Of a stretch of DNA of 64,000 nt, positions 10,080-20,784 are shown piece by piece (positions within the stretch are counted from its first letter, which is position 1; every line of letters starts with the position of its first letter). The stretch is from Carya illinoinensis (taxonomy: Eukaryota > Streptophyta > Magnoliopsida > Fagales > Juglandaceae). The translations under genes were made by a program, and so were the position numbers. Below the pieces are notes generated by a model, which made no database searches, was not told the origin of the DNA, and worked only from the letters and a program-made list of their open reading frames with translations. Where the stretch lies: the NCBI RefSeq assembly GCF_018687715.1, contig NC_056759.1, positions 33,260,385 to 33,324,384 of the forward strand, given 5' to 3'.

Positions 10080-11438
10080 CTACTCAGCAGCCACCACCCT
10101 TTCATTTTGTACCCCTTCAGTCTCCATTTCTACAGGCAAAACCTCCTTTAATTTGGCCTTCTTTACAACACCCTCATCCCTCTCAACCCCTTCCACACTC
10201 TCAAAACTTCTTTTATTTTTAGGATTAAGAGTAATCATATTACCTGCATTAGGTCTGGCTCTTGCTCTTCTTTTCCAACTGCCTTTTCTTCCTCCCCAAG
10301 AGCTCTCTTTCTGAAAACTAACTTCCTCCATAGCCATCACTGAGTTATCACCTTTCACAGATAGCTTTAAATTTGAATCACTTAAAGCCTCAATTTGAAC
10401 TACTTCTTTTGAACCCTGGCTCATACTGTCACAATCCACTCCTTCCTTCATTCCAACCAAGTTACTAAGTAAATTATTCTCCCCTTCCACCTCAGTATCC
10501 ACTTCTTGCTCATCCCCTCCTGCACTTCTTTTAACTGCTTCCTCTACCCCTCTCCCATCATCAACCACTTGCTCATTCCTCTTTGAGTCTGAAAAGGAGT
10601 CTTGTGAAACCTCATTCTCAGCTTCATTGTCTTTCTGTTCCCATCTCCTCTCAATCCATCTACGGTTCCCTGGTATAGCTCTCAACCAGGAACCATATTG
10701 CATTTCTCCACTACTTATTCTCTGTTTGCTCATTGTCCCTTCCACACAACCCTCCTTTTCATGTACAATCCTACCACAGTGATAACACAGTTTAGGTAGC
10801 TTTTCGTATTGAAAAGGAATCCACATTGTTTTCCCCTCTACTTCAAGTGTTCTTCCCCTAGCCAAAGGTTTCTTTAAGTCACATTCAATCCGAACCCTCA
10901 AGACTTTGCCCCACGCCAATCCATCCTCCTGCACATCTACTCCTTTCACAATACCAACCGATCCACCAATCTGTTCTCCCATGCCCCGAGTCATGCAACT
11001 AAGTGGTAAGTTCAGGATATGGATCCAGAAGCATTCCTTATCAAATTCTATTTGGTTCGGCTGTGTTTCACCATCATAAGTCTTTAAAACAAACAGATAG
11101 TGATCAAAGAGCCAAGGACACCCTCCCATTACCTTCTCTTTATCCCTTTCCGATGCAAAGGTGATTATAAAACAATTAAAACCAATGTCCTGAAACTCCA
11201 TCGATCTCCCCACCCTCCATATCTTCTCCATCGTAGATCTAACTACTTCCCTCCCAATCTTCCTCTCCGAGCATATCTTGCCAACTACACTTCTCTTCCC
11301 TTTATTTTCTAGCTTTTCCGATAGCCTACAGTCAACTCCAATCGGCCTGTTTTCTTCCTCATTCAGCTTCAACCGCTCCCAAATCTTAGTCATCTCTTCC
11401 ATTTCCTCACCTTTGCCCGCCATGACGTGCAAAGACAC
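10080..11438 (-). CDS. LINE ORF1, gag-like nucleic-acid-binding protein
   Basis: A 452-residue open frame. Residues about 65-130 match the DUF4283 domain found in plant LINE ORF1 proteins (region with CPWLFDHYLFVL). A CCHC zinc knuckle follows, with C218, C221, H226 and C231 in CX2CX4HX4C spacing. The C-terminal half is charged, low-complexity and ends in basic patches. The protein is expected to bind the LINE RNA and form the ribonucleoprotein. Met1 is at 11438, but Met6 (MAGKG) could equally be the start. It lies 14 bp upstream of ORF2. No internal stop. Confidence 0.88.
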   Translation of the reverse strand: MSLHVMAGKGEEMEEMTKIWERLKLNEEENRPIGVDCRLSEKLENKGKRSVVGKICSERKIGREVVRSTMEKIWRVGRSMEFQDIGFNCFIITFASERDKEKVMGGCPWLFDHYLFVLKTYDGETQPNQIEFDKECFWIHILNLPLSCMTRGMGEQIGGSVGIVKGVDVQEDGLAWGKVLRVRIECDLKKPLARGRTLEVEGKTMWIPFQYEKLPKLCYHCGRIVHEKEGCVEGTMSKQRISSGEMQYGSWLRAIPGNRRWIERRWEQKDNEAENEVSQDSFSDSKRNEQVVDDGRGVEEAVKRSAGGDEQEVDTEVEGENNLLSNLVGMKEGVDCDSMSQGSKEVVQIEALSDSNLKLSVKGDNSVMAMEEVSFQKESSWGGRKGSWKRRARARPNAGNMITLNPKNKRSFESVEGVERDEGVVKKAKLKEVLPVEMETEGVQNERVVAAE

Positions 11439-11556
11439 TCACCGTCTTCCTCCACCGTAGCAGAGGCCAACGGACTAACAAACTCTCCTCAGTCGTTTTC
11501 AGAGAAAACGGTTAGAGAGAGAGACTCAATATCCCCGTTATGACTAATGATATAAG

Positions 11557-11930
11557 TTTCTCTCTTTTTTAATTTGTTCCATAATTCTCCTATTTTTATA
11601 GCTTATAATATTGAGAATCATTTTTTATTTTTTATATCAAGAAACAAAAAAAAAAATGATAATTAAAAGATGATGAATGATATTTTTATTATATATATTT
11701 TTAAGCTTACAAATATTTATTACATATGGACTATCACTTTATCTATATGTGAGAGCCAAATGCAGTTTGCTTTGCATTAATTTCATCCACAGGAGGTGAT
11801 GCTTAATTAATTTCGATCTATTAACTTATCCGTATGTGCGTGAGTACCATCAATTATCTTTATCTTATTCACTTCATTTGATTTTGTAATTATCATCAGA
11901 CTGCTCATCTAATCTCATCATGATTACCCA
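11557..11930. repeat. DUF247-region spacer module, copy 1 (right part)
   Basis: It begins with the right LINE TSD (11557-11570). It then matches copies at 13990-14330 and 14864-15260: AATTTGTTCCATAATT, CCTATTTTTATAGCT, the stretch with GATTTTGTAATTATCATCAG, and CTAATCTCATCATGAT. The left part of this copy is at 5855-5898, on the other side of the LINE. No coding sequence. Homology stops near 11930, where the hAT fragment begins. Confidence 0.8.
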
Positions 11931-11988
11931 GCTTTTAAAATTAGTGTCCAGATTCTCTTGACTTCCCCTTACTTTTTAAAAGCTGAGA

Positions 11989-12384
11989 CTATCCCTCCAT
12001 ACTATTACTATCATCAATATTATCAGATATTAAATCTATATCGCCTCCAATTTCTAACCTTATTTTTCTTTTCTTCTCTTTGCTTTTTTTCATTTCATCA
12101 AGCAACTCCTTTATTTGCCATTTTACATCTTCAGAGACCTTTTTACATGCTTCTACATTGACTGGAATCCCAGCTAGATGATACTTCAACCGAGTGATCC
12201 CGCCACCTCTAATTACTTTATTACAATACAAACATTCAATATTATTTCTTGCCCCTAGCACTGCATGTGCATGGGCCCATGCTGGATCTTCTGATCTTAT
12301 AGGAGCAAGTGTTGTAGATGTAGCACTAGTTGATTGACAACTAGACATTTTTATACTCTTATATAATAATTCATAATTCAACAC
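11989..12384 (-). pseudogene. hAT transposase N-terminal fragment with BED zinc finger
   Basis: A 131-residue frame. SEDPAWAHA is followed by a BED-type zinc finger with C51-x2-C54, GGGITRLKYHLAG containing H69, and a downstream cysteine. VSEDVKWQIKELLDEMKK then follows, the classic N-terminus of plant hAT transposases. Methionine 13 (MSSCQS, 12348) is the more likely natural start. The catalytic and hAT dimerisation regions are missing, since the frame stops at 11989 and spacer sequence follows. It is therefore a truncated relic. The BED domain would bind transposon ends if expressed. Confidence 0.82.
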
Positions 12385-12915
12385 TTATTCAAATTCAAGT
12401 GTTCAACACTTAATAGACTGAAACTTAACATAATTTACTTGTACTAAGTTTTCATTTTTAGTGTTAAGCCCCCAAAGACTTGATTTTGTTGAGAAAATAT
12501 CATTGTAACAGTTAGATGAATGAATGGCCTTAGCTAGTGCACCTCACTAATCCAAGTTATCCAACATCTTTTATCATTTTTTATGAGTGGGTAATAAAAG
12601 CTCTGTTCTTTTTGGGGCAATTGAAGGAAAAAAAAAACAATGTTCCGTGTGGATAGAGATGGCTGATTCTGATTGCTAAAGTTAAATCATGAAATGTTAT
12701 TTTTTTTATTTCTTATGAAGATTTTTTTTAATAAAAAAATAGAATTTAAGAAGTTGAAACTGAAAAATTGAAATACATTCATCATCGCTATCTTCAGGAA
12801 TCTGAAATGAATGGCCAACCAAAACAACTGCAAACCAGCAAGTAAAATGGGACAAGCCATTCCCACTTAAGTGTGTACTGCGTAGGCCAAGAAGATTAAA
12901 AAAAAAAAAAAGTGT

Positions 12916-13080
12916 TGGCAATGAGATCAAAGAAGAGAAAAGAAAAGACCAAGAAGAGAGAGAAAAAAAAAACAAAGTGCAGGCAACGAGATCAAAGAAG
13001 AGAGAAGAAAAAAACCAAAGCGCAGGCAATGAGATTAAAGAAGAGAATAGAATAGACCAAGAAGAGAAATTGAAAAGGAG
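12916..13080. repeat. Purine-rich minisatellite, about three units
   Basis: Three imperfect units each begin GGCAAYGAGATYAAAGAAGA and continue with AAGAAAAGACCAAG-like purine tracts. They vary in length from about 43 to 65 bp. Low-complexity open frames on minus here are an effect of the pyrimidine strand. Confidence 0.65.
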
Positions 13081-13274
13081 CAAAATGCCAAAATATCATA
13101 CCAGTAGGCAGTAACCAAACTCTCCAAGTCCAGACTCTAGGTGCACAGCGGCTAAAGAAAGAAGAAATGGAATAAAAGTTAAAACCCTAAAGACTAATGG
13201 GCTAAATGACATAAATGGCCCTGACCGGTTAATTAAATTAAAAAACTGCCATAAGTAGATACATCGGCTCAGAT

Positions 13275-13425
13275 GGACAGTACCGGACGAAATTCATATT
13301 TCGGCCGGAATCCGGAATACAGGCCGGTACCGGTCGGTACACCCAGTATTTTGTCCAGTAAGAAATATATATATTTTTTGTACCAGACCAAATACCGGTA
13401 CGGTACGGTATCAAAAATGCCGTCC
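13275..13425. repeat. CCGG-rich palindromic module
   Basis: Clusters of ACCGGT, GGCCGG and TACCGG motifs lie on either side of a short AT-rich core (TATATATATTTTTT). This resembles the subterminal regions of the CCGG-rich hAT-like elements at 26017 and 63030, but the TAGGGGTG end is not visible. Probably a fragment or a relative. Confidence 0.4.
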
Positions 13426-13984
13426 AGTCGGCGCCTGAGAGCCAAGGCCCCCGACGGCGGCCATAAAGCGCGCAACACACAAACCAACAACCCTAGCAAA
13501 GCAAAAAAAAGGAAAAGGGTAAAAAGGTCTACTAAACCCTTTCGTTTGCTGCGAACAACGTTGGAGCACCATCCATGCTCATTTCTCGTTGCTCTGTGAG
13601 CCACCATCAACCCTGGAAGCAACACCGTCGCACATTCTCCTCACGCCACCTTCTACAAACCAAAAAAGGGTCCATATTTTAAACAACCTGAAGTAGAGCA
13701 AAGGCTCCACGTGCATACCACCAACCGCAAGACTCTATCACAAGCGCATCCCGTGTAGGCCACCAACTGCAAGGCTGCACTGTATCTAAATATTTTTTAT
13801 TATTAGAAGATAGATAGAGACGAGGGTGAGGGGAGGTGAGGGATCTGGAATCAACGAGAGAGAGACGAGGGAGGGAGAGAGATCTGTTTTGGGTACGATG
13901 AGGATGCATGCTGGGTTTAATGGATTGGCTACATGGCAGGAATATATTGGTGGCTAATTTCAGCCCTTTAATGGATGTATCGAT

Positions 13985-14640
13985 TAGAAGTTATTCTCTT
14001 CAAAGTATATTCACCATCACCATCTTTTTATGATCTCTTTTTTGAATTTGTTCCACAATTTCCTATTTTTATAGCTAATCGAGAATCATTTATTATATTT
14101 TTAGGCTTATTAACTGTCACCCAACATCAACTTCTTTTAATTTTCTCACAGAATCAACTATCACTTCATCATCTGTGAAATATTTGCTTTATGCATTAAT
14201 TTCTATGCATGCAGTGGTACCATCAATTTTTTTTTATTAAATCACTAATTACTTTGATTTTGTAATTATCATTAGACAACTGATCTAATCTCATCATGAT
14301 GATGATCAAATTACCAAAATCAAGTTAGTCATAATTAGCCCCATCATCTATATATATGGATCTAATTCCATGCAAATATGCTATCTGGAGTACCCCCTTT
14401 GTTTTGAGTATTGAGATATTAATTTATTAGGATATTGACATTTTTATGTATAGTTAGTTCATCAGCTAATGCACTCAATTCGTTGCATATTGACATTTTT
14501 AGTAGGGTATTTATTTTAATTCCTTTCTTTTAAAGCCGTTAAATGAAAAAAATTAGTATTAGTATTAAAGCATTCTAATGAAGTTGCCCACAAAAATGAC
14601 CCATATTTTTATAATAAAATTGTATTGTAGTCAATACTCT
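13985..14640. repeat. DUF247-region spacer module, copy 2
   Basis: The sequence from TTCACCATCACCATCTTTTT through CTATATATATGGATCTAATT and TTTATTAGGATATTGACATT recurs at 14875-15360. Near 14500-14640 it is followed by the conserved stretch before DUF247 starts (TTTCTTTTAAAGCCGTTAAA, then TACTCTTCTTAATTTGTG). Together with the adjoining N-terminal relic this makes a roughly 870-bp tandem unit. Confidence 0.75.
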
Positions 14641-14649
14641 TCTTAATTT

Positions 14650-14862
14650 GTGTAAGCAGGCCGGGAGCTGGAAGCCAATTAATTATGAGATGGAAAAATT
14701 AACAAGTGATGATCAAGAAATTCAACAAAAAGAGGCAACTACTTTAGAGACCACTGAAAATCAAAACCATGCTTACATTCATCAATTGGATCAAAAAGCT
14801 CAAACACTTTGAGTAGTGGAAATGGAAATCAACATAGAGATTATGATCAGTTGGCCACCCTT
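14650..14862 (+). pseudogene. DUF247 N-terminal relic
   Basis: The segment after TTGTGTAAGCAG encodes the start of a DUF247-type protein (ATGGAAAAATTAACAAGTGA, 14691 on), parallel to the starts at 17184, 40446 and 48084. A frameshift brings an early stop (TTTGAG near 14808). The copy ends at 14862, where it runs straight into the next spacer module (GGGTAAGGAG). It looks like a tandem-duplication breakpoint inside the coding sequence. Confidence 0.7.
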
Positions 14863-14863
14863 T

Positions 14864-15363
14864 GGGTAAGGAGAACAGCATTTACCATCACCATCTTTTT
14901 CTGATCTCTTTTTTTAATTTGTTCCATAATTTCCTATTTTTATAGCTAATTGAGAATCATTTATGATATTTTTAGGCTTATTAACTCTAACCCAACAGTG
15001 ACTTCTTTTAATTTTCTCGCGGAATCAAGCACATTGAAATAGACTATCAATTCATCATCTATGAAGTTGTTGGTCGAACAGCGAAATATTTTCTTTGCAT
15101 TAATTTCTATAAAGTAATAATTTACCCATGCATGCAGTAGTACCATCAACAATTATCTTTTATCTTAATCACTAATTAATTTGATTTTGTAATTATCATC
15201 AGACTACAGATCTAATCTCATCATGATGATCACATTACCCAATTCAAGTTAGTCTTAATTAGCCCCGTCGTCTATATATATGGATCTAATTCCATGCATA
15301 TGTGCTATCTGGACCTTTTGAGTATTAAGATATTAATTTATTAGGATATTGACATTTTGATGC
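14864..15363. repeat. DUF247-region spacer module, copy 3 (left part)
   Basis: Parallel to 13990-14450 and to 5855-5898 plus 11557-11930. It is interrupted at 15364 by a retroposon and resumes at 16903 (TTGTTGATTCGGG). An uninterrupted relative is at 47750. Confidence 0.75.
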
Positions 15364-15374
15364 ATGGCTTGCTT

Positions 15375-16891
15375 TTTTTTTTTTTTTTTGAAATAGACTT
15401 CAATTCATGAATGAATGAAGGAAGTTACAGCTGTGACCAATAAGTCCGGGAACAAGCCCTTATTACAAGTCAACTACTCATCAGTTATACGCTCCCCCAC
15501 ACACAAATTTCCTTGTGCTGGACACTGTCTAAAAAACTTTAGAAAACTCTCCAAAAACACAGCCCTCCTGAGATACAAGACTCTGTAAAAACAGAGGTGT
15601 TCATCTCGGCTTGTCTGTGAGAAAAACAACTCATACCACTCCCACCCTTCAAAGAATGGAGAAATTTTCCACCCTCGTCCTCCAAAAAAGAACAGAGACT
15701 CACTACCCTCCTCCTCCAAAAGAAGAAAGGGAATAGCCTATTTCAAATTATTCTCATAAAAAACCCTACCACACAAAACAAAAAAACAAACACAACTAAA
15801 AAGGACAAACTACACTATAATGCCCACGCAGCTTCCCACCATTGTCGCCCACTATCACTGCAACCCATAACGGCCGCAGCCCTCAACATCCTGCCAAAAC
15901 CTGCAGCCAACAAACATGTAGCAAGCATGCCAGAGCAAACGTATACCTCAACGGACTAAACTTCTCCAAAACAAACAGCTACAGGAAGCATACAGCCACC
16001 GAAGACCCTAAACACGGACAAAACCAACCAAAAACCTAAAAACCGGCCAGACGGAAGAGCTTAGCCACCGGACCTCTTATTACAAACTGAAAGGAAACAG
16101 AGGAAAACACAAACCCACAAAAAGGAACAAGACTGAAAAAAACGAGAGAACTGAAAAAAAAAACAAAAAAACAAAAAATCGAAACAACTAAACACTGTCG
16201 CCAACCCCCTTCTCCGACCACCATCCCTGAAGAAATCCACCATGAAAAGCGGTTGAGCTCCGCCCCAGAAAGGACACCTTAACCCCCTCATGTACATTGG
16301 CATGCATCCAAAAAATCCTCTGCTTTCCATGGATAAAACAGAGGCCTTAATCCCGCAGAAGCTCACCCCAACGCCACAAGCAAACCTTCGCCTTCCCAGA
16401 ACAAGCCGCCCTGCCCCGCTCTCACAGTAGACCCTCCAATGCATCCCCTCAACAAACCGTTCTTCCAACCGAAACAGTCAAGAACACCGGATAGGATCTT
16501 TGCTTTTCAACCACCCAAAACCGCAACCATACGTATCCGAGTTCCTCTACCTCCGTCGTGTAAACACTCCCCACCCATATGCATGTAAAAACTCCATCGT
16601 GTATAACCATATGCGTGAAATATGGCTGGGAAATTTGGGAAACCAGCCTGGTGGTAGCCATCCATCCGCACAAAGAAGTGGCCAACAGCTTTTATTAACA
16701 AGCTAAACAAACGAAACAGACACAGGAAAAGGAAAGCTAAAAAAACAAACTGTAAAAGAGAGGGGAGGGAGGGAGGAGCCGAGGCTCCCACCTCCCTCTA
16801 GCAGATTCGCCGTGCTTGTTCCCTAGAGAGAAGGGAGTCTTTTCGCTCCTGTTTTTACCGTTTCATGGGGAAGTCATTTCTTTCAATTATT
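15375..16891 (-). mobile_element. Retroposon, about 1.5 kb, poly(A)-tailed, non-autonomous
   Basis: The insert is flanked by the exact 11-bp repeat ATGGCTTGCTT (15364-15374 and 16892-16902). On plus it starts with a T-run, so the element lies on minus with its poly(A) tail on the left. Its 3' terminus on minus ends in CTATTTC before the A-run, close in style to the LINE at 5899. The GC-rich 5' part contains purine/pyrimidine-rich stretches. Frames on minus near 16061-16468 and 16507-16791 show no reverse transcriptase or other domain. The empty site at 47752 (GCATGGCTTGCTTGTTGATT) confirms the boundaries. It is probably a LINE-mobilised, non-autonomous element. Confidence 0.82.
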
Positions 16892-16902
16892 ATGGCTTGC
16901 TT

Positions 16903-17183
16903 GTTGATTCGGGTATAAATAATATATAATATAATATGGTTAATTTACTTTGAATGATTGATAATGGGGTTTTAATTTATTTCCTAGCTGCTTTACTAGG
17001 TTACTTATTTTAATTCCTTTCTTTTAAAGCCGTTAAATGAAAAAAATTAGCATTAGTATTAAAGTATTCTAATTAAGTTTCCCACAAAATTGGCACATAT
17101 TTTTATAATATATTTGTATTTTAGTAAGTACTCTTCTTAATTTGTGTAAGCAAGTCGAGAGCTGGAAGCCAATTAATTGTGAG
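16903..17183 (+). promoter_or_regulatory. DUF247 upstream module (copy A)
   Basis: GGGTATAAATAATATATAAT, then GGTTAATTTACTTTGAATGA, then TTCTTTTAAAGCCGTTAAAT, and finally CTTCTTAATTTGTGTAAGCA before the ATG. The same order occurs at 40150-40445 and 47790-48083, and the first half also at 2335-2460 and 46345-46440. It is probably the ancestral promoter and leader. The TGTGTAAGCAG end looks like a splice acceptor, suggesting a leader intron. Confidence 0.5.
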
Positions 17184-18609
17184 ATGGAAAAATCAACTAG
17201 TGGTAAAGAAATTCAACAAAAAGTGGCAACTACTACTTCCATCATAAATGGAAATCAAAATCATGCTAAAATTCATCAATTGGATCAGAAAGCTGCAAAC
17301 ACTTTGAGTAATGGAAATGAAAATCAACATAGAGATCATGATCAGTTGGCCACCCTTATCATCAAAGAAATGGCTAAAAGCTTGGAGCTACCCTTATCAT
17401 CAAACAATTGTTGTATCTACAGGATTCCAACTTATCTTCGCAAATTGAATGAGGAAGTCTATACTCCTCAAGTTATATCGATGGGGCCTTTCCACCATGG
17501 GAGCAAAAGATTAGAAACCATGGAAAAGTTGAAATTGAAATTTTTAAGAAATTCCTGTAGTGGATTGACTTCAATGTGGAGATTTTAGTAAACACCATAA
17601 AGATGCATGAAGAAAGTGTGCGTAGTTGTTATGCAGAAACCATTAAGTTTAGCAGTGACGATTTTATGAAACTAATTTTGGTGGATGAGATCTTTATTAT
17701 TGAATTTTTCTACAGAATACGGTTCCAAGGATCAAGTAGTGTTATTCGTGAGAACCATATACTGTTAAACCCAATATCCTAGAAGGGAATCATATTGGAC
17801 TTGCAGTTACTTGAAAATCAACTTCCTTTATTTGTTCTTGAGATACTATTCAGCCTTGCATATGCACTTGATGATGAGCATCCTTGTTCAATTCGCTTGC
17901 AATTAAGATCTTTGAGTACTTTAAAGATCAGGAATTTCCTGGAAATCTTGAAGTGCAACCAATTCAACACTTTGTTGATTTGACCAAAGCATTTTTACTT
18001 CCATAATCCCAAAAGCTATTGTCACCACATGAAAGTAATGATTTGGCTAGAGTTGATCATTTATATACTGTAAGCTAGTTGGACGAGGCTGGAGTGAAGT
18101 TTAAGGTGAGCTCAAGCAAATGATTACTTGACCTGAAATTCACCAACATAACGTTTGAAATTCCATGCATGATCCTGTCTAATTCGACAGAGACTACTTA
18201 TCGAAATGTCATAGCATTTGAACAATGTCATTATCCACATGATTTACATTTTATAGACTACATTGTGCTATTGAATTTCCTAATCAACACTCCCAAAGAC
18301 GCTGATTTACTTATTAGAAAAAGAATCATCATTAATGGGCTTCCCAAGAGCAATGTCGTGGCATCTTTCCTCAATAATCTAGGCACGAATGTTGTATATT
18401 CTGGCTGAAACACTACTTTTGTTGTTTTTTTTTTTTTTTTAGGTTTGAATGCATTCTATAACGACACTAAGCATACTTGGAAGGCTACCTTGAAACATGA
18501 TTAGTTCGGCACTCCTTGGAAAATAGCTTCTACTGCAACTGCTGTTACGTTATTGCTACTCACTCCCGTACAAACTATATGCTCCATCATCCAAGTTGTA
18601 AAGATGTGA
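17184..18609 (+). pseudogene. DUF247 protein pseudogene A
   Basis: DUF247 (UPF0481) is a plant-specific family; members usually have a long N-terminal domain and a C-terminal membrane segment. Recognisable pieces in order are IYRIPTYLRKLNEE, YTPQVISMGPFHHGSKRLE, CYAETIKFSSDDF, LLENQLPLFVLEILF, YRNVIAFEQCHYPHD and a hydrophobic C-terminus before TGA at 18607. Lesions: a 1-bp loss near 17552; stop codons after KKFL (TAG) and after LLNPIS (TAG near 17779); a frameshift near 17895; and TAG at about 18074 (AS*L). It cannot make a full protein. Copies B and C share some of these stops. In grasses DUF247 genes are linked to self-incompatibility, but no such role is implied here. Confidence 0.88.
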
Positions 18610-19620
18610 AGAAGTTTTATGCATGAAATTCTGGTAGGATATAACATTTTATCTTACTCCTCACGTTTATAAATTAATTTGTTAGATTGCTAGTAACAAC
18701 CTGGAGATTTTGAACATAACATGCACAATGATAAGTACTGCATCAAATAATATGCTTTATTTTCACTTTCTTCATCTATTAGTACTTGGCCTAATTGCCT
18801 ATTCAAACAAGTTCTATGGCTACTAGCATAGACAAACTATTTGATGAAATGCCTGAACCTAGGCCATGTACAACATTCACTTAGAATAAACAGACTCATA
18901 GCTTAATGTTATCCCATGATCCATCCATCATTTATATGATGTCTGGTGAATTGTATGACATCAATGTTCTCTTTGCATTATTCAACATTCGGTTGCTTAA
19001 TTTGCAAAAATTTGTGATTTATTATATGGAAAGAAATTCGGTCAAAGAGGATATAGACTTAGAGTTCAATTGTTAAATTAGGGATTTTTTATTTTATTTT
19101 TTGTTTGCAGGAACACTTGTTTGGGCTGAGAATAGAGCTAAGCACTAGGAGATTAAGCGAGTGGTAGATGAGATGAGTTTCATGCAAGAAGAGTGAAGGT
19201 CATGCTATCAACCCGATGGATTCGAATGAAGTGATTTGTGTGTCTTTGTTTCTTATTAACATACAATTTTATAGCTTTGTTATTGCTGATGTTATTGGGA
19301 TAATGGGCTTGTATTTATGAGAATTTATTTATATTTGCTTTCATAATTAATTGTCTTGTTGTATTTCTATATAATAGATTCTTTCTTATTGTCAACGATG
19401 GAACGGGAAAAAACTACATTTGAATCTAAAAAGTGAAACCATTCAAATTTGGCTTAAAAACCATTCGAATGTTTATTATTTGTCTTAAGTTTTAATAATA
19501 AAATGTTCAGTTGTAAAAATAAACATAAAATTACAATATCTATTTGCTTAAAGTTTTGGGGATCAAATTATTATTATCATTATTATTATTATTATTGAGG
19601 TTCAAATAATTAATAGGGAT
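18610..19620 (+). other. Conserved downstream flank of DUF247 A
   Basis: This matches 41861-43780 apart from a 664-bp MITE in the second copy. A short frame (KLFDEMPEPRP, then YDINVLFA and LQKFVIY) and a later one ending FMQEE before a stop are partly preserved in both copies. They may be remnants of an unidentified coding region. No family was recognised. Confidence 0.4.
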
Positions 19621-19639
19621 AATGAAATTTCGTCCCAAA

Positions 19640-19925
19640 AATTATGTTTGAATGTTATTGTTGGCATTTGAACACATTAGAGACGAAAAACATTTCATAA
19701 AAAAAATCTCCAACAATTTTCAAGCAGGTTGCACAAATTTCAGCCCAAAGGAAATCTTTTGTGACCAAATTTTGAATTTTGACCCAAAATGCTCTTTGGC
19801 ACGGAATTTTGGGACAGATTGGAGGTGGAATTATTTTCGTCCCAAATTAATTTCAGGGATAAAATAGAAATTTCTTGGAACAAAAATACTCGTCCCTAAA
19901 AAGAAATTATGTTGTAGTGGTTTTC
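19640..19925. mobile_element. CACTA-like end remnant (copy A)
   Basis: The right end reads TTGTAGTGG, the reverse complement of CCACTACAA, a typical CACTA terminus. It is preceded by GTCCCTAAAAAGAAATT. Inside are repeated words around TTCGTCCCAAA and TTTTGACCCAAAA. Copies occur at 43790-44095 and 48868-49155. No matching left terminus or transposase was found. Confidence 0.4.
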
Positions 19926-20467
19926 ATGATCCCACGATATAACATGAAAGGATTGATAAATAACTAATAAATAATAAATAATTTTTTAATCATTGAATGT
20001 TATATTAGAGATGATGAAAAAAATATTATCATTTTTTTCTTTAAAATTACAATTTTACTATAATAGTAATTGACAAACACACATATAAGTTTTCATAATT
20101 TTCATTCATAATTGTTCAAAGTTGGGATACTGTTGATAAAATAAAATAAGGAAAATAAATATATTAAAAATTCCTTTAATTTTCTTTTTTAACAGAACAA
20201 CTAAGGAAAGGTTGTAGGCCCGGCCAAGCCGGGTGAGGCCCCCCAGGCAATGAAGAAACACTATAAAGTTGAAAATAAGGTTTATGAACTTTTTGCTTTT
20301 GTAATTTTTGTAAAAGAGTTTTACTATTTATATTTTTACATAGAATATGCTAGTAGGCTACCCAGTATTTATTATTAGATGTATCGCAATTTATAAATCT
20401 TTTGTTATTTTTCTTTTGACATTCTTAATCTTTAAGAAAAATAAATAAATAAAAAATATGCAATTTT
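19926..20467. other. AT-rich flank shared by the DUF247 copies
   Basis: Matches 44096-44450 and 49156-49610 (for example AATCATTGAATGTTATATTA, then GAACAACTAA, GGTTGTAGGCC and TCTATGAACTTTTT-like words). No gene seen. Confidence 0.5.
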
Positions 20468-20717
20468 ACTAATAGTCACTCCCCACCCATTAAGTAAAAA
20501 AAATTAAAGTACATGAAAGGTAAGTTTGATTGACTCCACTAGTATTTTCCTTTCCCATATCATACGCCACATTTATTTTTATATATTTTTAATTTCTTTT
20601 ATTTTATTCTGCTTAAACTAATTAAGTTCTTCTACTTAACATCCATATACTATGCATTTGGTAAAAGAAAAAAATTAAAAAAATTATGTGTAGTGTGTGG
20701 TGTGAGAATAATGAGTA
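20468..20717. mobile_element. Small AT-rich MITE, relative of 5321-5503
   Basis: The left end ACTAATAGTCACTCCCCACC and the reverse complement of the right end ACTCATTATTCTCACACCAC form an imperfect inverted repeat. It is absent from DUF247 copy B, which lacks the whole interval matching 20300-21614. Confidence 0.45.
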
Positions 20718-20784
20718 GAATTTTTCTTTATAAAATGCATCTTTTATTTTAGTTTTGAATTTATTATTATTATTATGGTACTAA

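Larger units (their letters stand above)
5899..11556 (-). mobile_element. L1-type LINE, nearly full length
   Basis: A 5.66-kb non-LTR retrotransposon on minus. Its poly(A) tail appears as the T-run ending at 5906, and its 5' end is near 11556. The order on minus is a short leader, ORF1 (gag-like with one CCHC knuckle), ORF2 (endonuclease plus reverse transcriptase), then the zf-RVT and RNase H-like tail in another frame. It has a perfect 14-bp TSD and a paralogous empty site. The single obvious lesion is one frameshift in ORF2 near 7085-7105, so the insertion looks young compared with the other relics here. The RNase H domain places it with plant L1-clade elements. Confidence 0.93.
12385..13974. 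other. Non-coding stretch beside the hAT fragment
   Basis: No gene was recognised. It may be the 5' part of the hAT element, because homology to the spacer modules is absent from 11931 to about 13975. It holds a GA-rich minisatellite and a CCGG-rich module (listed separately). Frames near 13238-13625 open on both strands over the GC-rich part and carry no recognisable domain. Confidence 0.4.

Noticed and set aside
6525..10222. Plus-strand frames opposite the LINE
   Set aside because: Shadows of the well-supported minus-strand ORF1 and ORF2.
12706..13083. 125-codon minus frame rich in Leu, Phe and Ser
   Set aside because: Product of the purine-rich minisatellite; no independent evidence.
16061..16791. 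Minus frames of 94 and 135 codons in the retroposon
   Set aside because: Cys/Phe-rich composition without any domain; they look like non-coding sequence read through.
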